Positions 7,167 through 12,375 of a stretch of DNA of 12,375 nt are shown here, piece by piece. The notes beneath the pieces were generated by a model, which saw nothing but the letters and a program-made list of their open reading frames with translations, ran no database searches and had not been told where the DNA came from. The number at the start of each line of letters is the position of its first letter. Within the stretch, counting starts at the first letter, position 1. Origin of the DNA: Piscinibacter sp050175855 (GTDB taxonomy: Bacteria; Pseudomonadota; Gammaproteobacteria; Burkholderiales; Burkholderiaceae_C); the NCBI RefSeq assembly GCF_050175855.1, contig NZ_JBFXIO010000111.1:1-12375 (forward strand), written 5' to 3'. Both the position numbers and the translations under genes were made by a program.

Positions 7167-10100
7167 GACTGTGCTCCCGCCGCCGGCAGCGCGCTCGCCG
7201 CGGGGCGGCGCCGATGGACGAGGCGGCCGAACCACTGCACCAGGTCGTCGACGAAGGTGAACACCACCGGGATGACCAGCAGGCTGAGGAAGGTGCTGGT
7301 GATCAGGCCGCCGATCACGACGATGGCCATCGGCGCGCGGAAGCTCGGGTCGACGCCGATGCCCAGCGCGATCGGCATCATGCCGGCGCCCATCGCGATG
7401 GTGGTCATCACGATCGGCCGCGCCCGCTTGCGGCAGGCGTCGAGCAGCGCCTCCCAGCGCGACAGGCCGTGCTCGCGCCGCGCCAGCACCACGTAGTCGA
7501 TCAGCAGGATCGAGTTCTTCGTCGCGATGCCCATCAGCATGATCAGGCCGATCATCGACGGCATCGACAGCGACGACTGGGTGACGAACAGCGCCAGGAA
7601 CGCGCCCGGGATCGACAGCACCAGCGCGGCGAGGATGGTCACCGGCTGCACGAAGTCCTTGAACAGCAGTACCAGCACCACGTAGATGCACAGCACCCCC
7701 GTGGCCATGGCCAGGCCGAAGCTGGCGAACAGCTCGGCCATCGCCTCGGCGTCGCCCACCGAGGTCTGCATCACGCCCGGCGGCAGGTTCTTCAGCGAAG
7801 GCAGTGCCAGCGCCGCCTGCTCGACCTCGCCGAGCGGCTGGCCGTTGAGCTCGATCTCGAAGTTGATGTTGCGCATGCGGTCGTAGCGGGCGATCTCGGC
7901 CGGGCCGGAATCGAGCGCCAGCGTGGCCACGTTGGACAGCGGCACCGGTCCGCGCGCGCCGGGCACCGGCAGGCGCGAGAGCAGGTCGATGTCGGCGCGC
8001 GCGTCTTCCGCGAGCTTGACCACCACCGGTACCTGGCGCTGGCTGAGGTTGAGCTTGGGCAGGCCCTGGTCGTAGTCGCCGTTGGTGGCGATGCGCAGCG
8101 TGTCGGCGATGGACTGCGAGGTCACGCCGAGGTCGGCGGCGCGGGCGAAGTCGGGCCGCACGATCAGCTCCGGCCGCACCAGGCTGGCGGTCGACGTCAC
8201 CGCGCCGATGCCCGGGATGGTGCGCAGCTCCCGCTCCACTTGCGCGGCATGCGCGCCGAGCACGCGGCCGTCCTCGCCGGCCAGCACCAGCACGTACTTC
8301 TCGCTCGAGGCGCCCAGGCCCACCTTCACGCGCGCGCCCGGCAGCACGGCCAGCGCCTCGCGCAGCTGGCCCTCGATGTCCTGCTTGGACAGGCCCGGGC
8401 GGTCGCTGCGGTGCGTCATGTTGATCGTCAGCACCGCCTTGCGCACCTCGGGCACGCCGCCGGCGGCGAACGGGTCGGAGCCGGCCGCACCGCCGCCGAT
8501 GGCGGTGTAGACCAGCTTCACGTGCTCGTTCTTCTGCACCAGCGCGCGCGCCTGCTCGGCGGCGGCGTAGGTTTCCTTCAGGGTGCTGCCCGGCGGCAGC
8601 GTCACCGTCACCTGCGTCTGCGACAGGTCATCGGGCGGGATGAAGCCGGTGGGCAGCAGCGGCACCAGGGCGAACGAGCCGACGAAGAACACCGCCGCGC
8701 CGAGCAGTGTCAGGAAGCGGTGCTTCAGGCACCACCGCGCCCAGCCGAGGTAGGTGGTGATCCAGCGCGGCTCCTTCTCCTCGTGCTTCGGGGCTTTCAG
8801 GATGTAGGCCGCCATCATCGGCGTCAGCATGCGCGCCACCACCAGCGAGAAGAACACCGCGATCGCCGCCGTCCAGCCGAACTGCACGAAGAACTTGCCG
8901 GCCACGCCGCTCATGAAGGCGGTGGGCAGGAACACCGCGATCAGCGTGAAGGTGGTGGCGATCACCGCCAGGCCGATCTCGTCGGCCGCTTCCATCGCCG
9001 CCTGGTAGGGCGTCTTGCCCATGCGCAGGTGGCGCATGATGTTCTCGATCTCGACGATCGCGTCGTCGACCAGGATGCCGACCACCAGCGACAGGCTCAG
9101 CAGCGTCACCACGTTGATCGAGAAGCCCATCAGCCACATCACGAAGAAGGTCGGGATGGCCGACAGCGGCAGCGCCACCGCCGAGACGAAGGTGGCTCGC
9201 CAGTCGCGCAGGAACAGCCAGACCACCAGCACCGCCAGCAGCGCGCCCTCGTAAAGCAGCTTCATCGAGCCGTCGTAGTTCTCCTGCACCGGGTCGACGA
9301 AGTTGAAGGCCTCGGTGATGGTGATGTCGGGGTGCTCGGCCTTGAGCTTGTCGAGCGCGGCACGCACGCCGTCGGTGACCTCGATCTCGCCGGCGCCGCG
9401 CGAGCGCACGATCTCGAAGCCGACCACCGGCTTGCCGTCGAGCAGCGCGGCCGAGCGCGGCTCGGCCACGGTGTCGTGCACCTTGGCCACCTGGTCGAGG
9501 CGGATGCGGCGGCCGTCGGACAGCGCCACTTCCATCGCGGCGAGCTGCGCGGCCGATTGCACCGTGGCGATGGTGCGCACCGACTGCTCGGCGCCGCCGA
9601 GGTCGGCGCGGCCGCCGGAGGCCTCCTGCTGCACGCTGCGCAGCTGGCGCGAGATGTCGGCGGCGGTGGCGTTCAGCGCCAGCAGCCGCGCCGGGTCGAG
9701 CTCGACGCGCACCTCGCGCGACACGCCGCCCACGCGGGATACGGCACCGACGCCGCGCACCGACAGCATCGCCTTGGTGACCTGGTTGTCGACGAACCAC
9801 GACAGGGCCTCGTCGTCCATCTGCGCGGAGGCGACCGTGTAGGTGAGGATGGGCGTGCCGGCGAGGTCGACCTTCTTGATGACCGGGTCGCGCAGATCGG
9901 CCGGCAGGTCGGAGCGCACGCGCGAGACGGCGTCCCGCACGTCGTCCACCGCCTCCTGGGGTGGCTTCTCCAGGCGGAACTCGGCGGTGATCGAGACGGT
10001 GCCGTCCTGGATCGTCGTGTACTGGTGCTTGAGCCCCTGCACCGTGGCCAGCGAGTTCTCGATCTTGCGCGCCACCTCGGTTTCGAGCTGGCCCGGCGAG

Positions 10101-10267
10101 GCGCCGGGCAGCGCGGCGGTGATCGAGACCATCGGCAGGTCGATGTCGGGGAAGTTCTGGATCTTCATCGACTGGAAGCCGATCAGGCCCGCCAGCGTGA
10201 GCATCAGGAACAGCAGGATGGACGGGGTCGGGTTGCGGATCGACCAGGCCGAGACGTTGATCGCCAT
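7163..10267 (-). CDS. RND efflux pump, inner-membrane subunit (AcrB/MexB superfamily)
   Basis: This 1034-aa protein is a full-length proton-driven RND transporter, the inner-membrane engine of a tripartite efflux complex. It has the usual two-fold layout: TM1 at about 14-33, a large periplasmic loop to about 335, TM2-6 at about 337-490, TM7 at about 518-537, a second loop to about 845, and TM8-12 at about 847-1006. The proton relay is intact: adjacent D401/D402 in TM4 (GILVDDAIVEIEN) and K917 in TM10 (GIATKNSILLIDY). These features fit multidrug-type (HAE) pumps; the substrate range is not predictable. I see no sign of the heavy-metal (CusA) subfamily, but did not align it. The ATG at 10267 has an AAGGAG ribosome-binding site; the frame runs open to 10342 but would overlap the adaptor gene. 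The adaptor ends 10 bp upstream and the hydrolase overlaps by 4 bp downstream. Confidence 0.95.
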   Translation of the reverse strand: MAINVSAWSIRNPTPSILLFLMLTLAGLIGFQSMKIQNFPDIDLPMVSITAALPGASPGQLETEVARKIENSLATVQGLKHQYTTIQDGTVSITAEFRLEKPPQEAVDDVRDAVSRVRSDLPADLRDPVIKKVDLAGTPILTYTVASAQMDDEALSWFVDNQVTKAMLSVRGVGAVSRVGGVSREVRVELDPARLLALNATAADISRQLRSVQQEASGGRADLGGAEQSVRTIATVQSAAQLAAMEVALSDGRRIRLDQVAKVHDTVAEPRSAALLDGKPVVGFEIVRSRGAGEIEVTDGVRAALDKLKAEHPDITITEAFNFVDPVQENYDGSMKLLYEGALLAVLVVWLFLRDWRATFVSAVALPLSAIPTFFVMWLMGFSINVVTLLSLSLVVGILVDDAIVEIENIMRHLRMGKTPYQAAMEAADEIGLAVIATTFTLIAVFLPTAFMSGVAGKFFVQFGWTAAIAVFFSLVVARMLTPMMAAYILKAPKHEEKEPRWITTYLGWARWCLKHRFLTLLGAAVFFVGSFALVPLLPTGFIPPDDLSQTQVTVTLPPGSTLKETYAAAEQARALVQKNEHVKLVYTAIGGGAAGSDPFAAGGVPEVRKAVLTINMTHRSDRPGLSKQDIEGQLREALAVLPGARVKVGLGASSEKYVLVLAGEDGRVLGAHAAQVERELRTIPGIGAVTSTASLVRPELIVRPDFARAADLGVTSQSIADTLRIATNGDYDQGLPKLNLSQRQVPVVVKLAEDARADIDLLSRLPVPGARGPVPLSNVATLALDSGPAEIARYDRMRNINFEIELNGQPLGEVEQAALALPSLKNLPPGVMQTSVGDAEAMAELFASFGLAMATGVLCIYVVLVLLFKDFVQPVTILAALVLSIPGAFLALFVTQSSLSMPSMIGLIMLMGIATKNSILLIDYVVLARREHGLSRWEALLDACRKRARPIVMTTIAMGAGMMPIALGIGVDPSFRAPMAIVVIGGLITSTFLSLLVIPVVFTFVDDLVQWFGRLVHRRRPAASALPAAGAQS

Positions 10268-10273
10268 GGCGCG

Positions 10274-10279
10274 CTCCTT
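10274..10279 (-). promoter_or_regulatory. Ribosome-binding site of the RND pump gene, overlapping the adaptor stop codon
   Basis: AAGGAG on the minus strand lies 6 nt before the ATG at 10267. Its first two A's belong to the TAA stop of the adaptor gene (TAAGGAG), so the two genes are tightly linked and probably co-translated. Confidence 0.8.
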
Positions 10280-11408
10280 ACTTCGAGGCCGTCTGCTGCG
10301 CGGCGGCGGGGGCCGCGTCGACCACGCGGACCAGGTCGCCATCGCCGAGGAAGCCGCCGCCGGCCGCGACCACGCGCACGTTCTTGTCCAGCCCGCCGGT
10401 AATCTCGACGCGCTCGCCCCAGCGCCGGCCGGTGCTCACCTTGACCTGCTGCACCTTGGAGTCGGGGCCGACCTTGAGCACATAGCTGAAGCCCTCGCGC
10501 AGCAGCACCGCGCTCTGCGGCAGCGACAGGCCCTGGGACTGGCCGATCTCGAACTCGCCGCGCGCGAACATGCCGGCGCGCGCGGTGCCGGGCTGCGGCA
10601 GGTCGACGTAGACGATGCCGTTGCGGGTGGCGGGGTCGACCGTCGGCGCGACCATGCGCACCTTGCCGACGATGGGCGTGCCGCCGGCCGGTGTGACGGC
10701 GGCGGCGAGGCCGGGCTTGAGCTGCGCGAGATCGGCCGCCGCGACCTCGGCGCGCCACTCCAGCCGGCCGCCGCGGATCAGTCGGAACAGCTCCTGGCCG
10801 GCCGGCAGCACCGCGCCCACGGTGGCGCTGCGCGCCGAGATCACGCCGTTGTCGGGCGCCAGCACCTGGGTCTGCGCCAGGCGCAGCTGCTGCGTCTTGG
10901 CCGCGGCGCGCTGCGCTTCCAGGCGCGCCTGCGCAGTGCGCTCGGCGGTGAGGTACTGGTTGATCGCCTGGGCCGACAGTGCGCCGGTGGCCTGCAGTTC
11001 GCGGGCCCGCTGGGCGTTGGCACTGGCTTCGGCCAGCGTGGCCTCGGCCTCGGCGACGGCGGCGCGGGTTTGCGCCAGCTCGGCGGCGATGGTGTCGGCG
11101 GCGAAGGTGGCGAGCACCTGGCCGCGCTTGACGACATCGCCCACGTTGACGCGCACCTCGGCCAGGCGCAGGCCGTTGGCCTCGGTGCCGATGCTGGCTT
11201 CCTGCCAGGCGGCGACGTTGCCGTTGGCCGCGATCTTCAGCGGCACGGTGGACGCTTGCGGCGACGTGACGGTGACCGTCAGCGCCGGCTTGGCCGGGGC
11301 GGCTGCGGCGGGCTTGTCGGCGGCGTGCACGGCCAGCGTGACGACCAGGGCGGTCAGGGCCACGGCGATCGGCGTGGCAACGAGCAGGAGGCGAGTGGAG
11401 CTGGGCAT
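10278..11408 (-). CDS. RND efflux periplasmic adaptor (membrane fusion protein)
   Basis: This 376-aa protein bridges the inner-membrane pump and the outer-membrane channel. The N-terminus (about 7-30) is a hydrophobic anchor or signal peptide ending in VHAADK; there is no lipobox Cys, so it is either anchored by this helix or cleaved and soluble. Two half-lipoyl segments (about 68-104 with VNVGDVVKRGQVLATF, and 180-212 with LAPDNGVISARSATVGAVL) flank an Ala/Glu/Gln-rich helical hairpin (about 105-178). The beta-barrel and membrane-proximal domains follow, with DPATRNGIVYVDL (258-270), RAGMFARGEFEI (277-288) and LPQSAVL (296-302). All are standard for HlyD_D23/RND-type adaptors. The ATG at 11408 is the only sensible start; its ribosome-binding site is weak. 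The outer-membrane gene ends 53 bp upstream and the pump starts 10 bp downstream. Confidence 0.93.
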   Translation of the reverse strand: MPSSTRLLLVATPIAVALTALVVTLAVHAADKPAAAAPAKPALTVTVTSPQASTVPLKIAANGNVAAWQEASIGTEANGLRLAEVRVNVGDVVKRGQVLATFAADTIAAELAQTRAAVAEAEATLAEASANAQRARELQATGALSAQAINQYLTAERTAQARLEAQRAAAKTQQLRLAQTQVLAPDNGVISARSATVGAVLPAGQELFRLIRGGRLEWRAEVAAADLAQLKPGLAAAVTPAGGTPIVGKVRMVAPTVDPATRNGIVYVDLPQPGTARAGMFARGEFEIGQSQGLSLPQSAVLLREGFSYVLKVGPDSKVQQVKVSTGRRWGERVEITGGLDKNVRVVAAGGGFLGDGDLVRVVDAAPAAAQQTASK

Positions 11409-11461
11409 GGTGGTGGGTCCAGTGGAGGCGTCGGGCTTCGTGGGCGGTCGGCCGGTGTCGT

Positions 11462-12375
11462 TCAGCTGCGGGGTTGGGCTTCGGTCTGGGCCTGGGCGGG
11501 CTCTTCGGTGGTCCAGCCGCCGCCGAGCGATCGGTACAGAGAGATCCAGGCGGCAACGCGTTCCCGCTGCAGTTCGATCAGCGCGGCCTGCGCGGCGACG
11601 GCGCTGCGGCGGGCGTCTTCCAGCTCGAACAGGCTGGCCAGGCCGCCGCGGTAGCGCGACTCGACAGCGCGGTAGCTGCGCTCGAAGCCTTCAGCGGCGG
11701 TGCGCGCATCCTCGCCGCGTGCCGCCGTGCTCTGCAGCGCGACCAGCGCGTCCTCGACCTCGCGTATCGCCGTTCGCAGCCGGGCGGCGTAACGAACCGC
11801 CGCGGCGTCGTAGGCAGCCTGCGCGGCAGCGGCGTTGGCGCGGCGTACGCCGCCGTCGAAGATCGGCAGGCTCACGCTGACCGGGCCCACGCTCCACAGC
11901 GTGCCGCTGCTGCTCACGCCGCCGGTTTCGAAGCGCGAGGGGCCGATGCTGCCGGCCAGGGCGATGCGTGGATAGCGCTGCGCGCGGGCCTGGCTCACGT
12001 CGGCCAGAGCGGCGGCGAGTTCGCGCTCGGCAGCGGCGAGGTCGGGCCGTTGCGCCAGCACCTGCGCCGGCACGGCGGCCACGCCGAGCTGCGCCGGCTT
12101 CGGCAGCGAGGCGCGGCGCGCCTGCAGCTGCGTGCGCAGCTCGGGCTCGGGCAGCGCGGTGAGCGCCACCAGCGACTTGACCGCCAGGTCGCAGGCGGCG
12201 CGCTGCTGCGTCAGCGTGGCGTTGCCCTGCGCGGCGCTGGCGCGGGCTAGGTCGGCGCTGGCCGGGGCCTGGAAGCCGGCCTTGGCCGACAGCTCGGTCA
12301 GCCGCGCGGTCTCGGCGCGCGAGGCGGCGTCGAGCTCGGTCTGGGCGAGCTGCGCCTCGCAGGCGCGCAGCGCCA
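11462..12375 (-). CDS. Outer-membrane efflux protein, NodT/OprM-type (partial, 5' end beyond window)
   Basis: The visible 303 residues are the C-terminal part of a TolC-like outer-membrane channel. The frame is open to the right edge: translation beyond 12169 gives continuous channel-type sequence (for example RAACDLAVKSLVALTALPEP), so the GTG at 12169 is internal, not a start. Motifs are AQRPDLAAAERELAAA (starting near 12055), YPRIALAGSIG, LPIFDGG (near 11869-11849) and a C-terminal LASLFELEDARRSA ... LYRSLGGGW, all typical of NodT-family lipoprotein channels. The N-terminus, including the expected lipobox, lies outside the window. The long coiled-coil helices are rich in Ala, Glu and Gln. 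The gene order channel-adaptor-pump is common in Betaproteobacteria, and a 53-bp gap to the adaptor suggests one operon. Confidence 0.9.
   Translation of the reverse strand, partial: ALRACEAQLAQTELDAASRAETARLTELSAKAGFQAPASADLARASAAQGNATLTQQRAACDLAVKSLVALTALPEPELRTQLQARRASLPKPAQLGVAAVPAQVLAQRPDLAAAERELAAALADVSQARAQRYPRIALAGSIGPSRFETGGVSSSGTLWSVGPVSVSLPIFDGGVRRANAAAAQAAYDAAAVRYAARLRTAIREVEDALVALQSTAARGEDARTAAEGFERSYRAVESRYRGGLASLFELEDARRSAVAAQAALIELQRERVAAWISLYRSLGGGWTTEEPAQAQTEAQPRS

Noticed and set aside
7167..7691. Upstream extension of the hydrolase frame to 7691.
   Set aside because: It overlaps the pump's last transmembrane region in another frame; the signal peptide begins at 7166.
7214..10402. 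A 1062-codon open frame on the plus strand opposite the RND pump and the adaptor end.
   Set aside because: It mirrors the pump gene on the opposite strand and has a low-complexity, His/Gln/Arg-rich composition with no domain; it arises from high GC and strong third-position bias.
12167..12169. GTG at 12169 as the start of the outer-membrane channel gene.
   Set aside because: The same frame continues without a stop to the window edge with channel-like sequence, so this GTG is an internal valine.
7163..12375. Heavy-metal efflux (Cus-like) identity for the RND system, given the nearby metal-binding Memo domain.
   Set aside because: The adaptor lacks a visible metal-binding Met/His cluster and the pump shows multidrug-type motifs; proximity to Memo alone is not evidence.

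Overview
The window is a GC-rich, densely coded chromosomal segment. Its base composition, codon use and gene families (a beta-proteobacterial-looking NodT/RND efflux set, a fused Memo-AMMECR1 gene, a small SET-domain gene) suggest a Betaproteobacterium of the order Burkholderiales, possibly near the Rubrivivax/Leptothrix/Ideonella group. That placement is inference; no rRNA or other strict marker is present. I see no insertion sequence, phage gene, tRNA, rRNA or CRISPR array, and no island boundary.

Left part (1-2164), short genes in mixed orientation: a SET-domain protein (129-605, +) followed 2 bp later by a DnaQ-like 3'-5' exonuclease (608-1252, +). A lipoprotein with an LEA_2/WHy-type domain follows (1224-1697, -), overlapping the exonuclease tail-to-tail by 29 bp. 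A 140-bp divergent intergenic region separates it from a very acidic 108-aa conserved-looking protein (1838-2164, +).

Right part (2174-12375): seven genes, all on the minus strand, with gaps of 53, 10, -4, 10, 61 and -4 bp. In transcription order they are: an outer-membrane efflux protein (cut by the right edge), a periplasmic adaptor, an inner-membrane RND pump, a secreted alpha/beta hydrolase, a two-domain kinase (aminoglycoside-phosphotransferase fold plus P-loop kinase), a fused Memo-AMMECR1 protein, and the partner radical SAM enzyme. The first three form a complete tripartite efflux system. The last two are the AmmeMemoRadiSam system, widespread but, as far as I know, without a settled biochemical role. 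Here its A and B components are one polypeptide, coupled to the radical SAM gene by a GTGA stop/start overlap.

The AmmeMemoRadiSam cassette, and the two-domain kinase just upstream of it, are the best candidates for unexplored biology. The efflux genes are ordinary in kind, but the tight ATGA coupling of a secreted serine hydrolase to the pump gene is worth noting. Several natural reading frames run past the true starts, and many long opposite-strand frames are artefacts of high GC; the starts given here were chosen from ribosome-binding sites, overlaps and domain boundaries.
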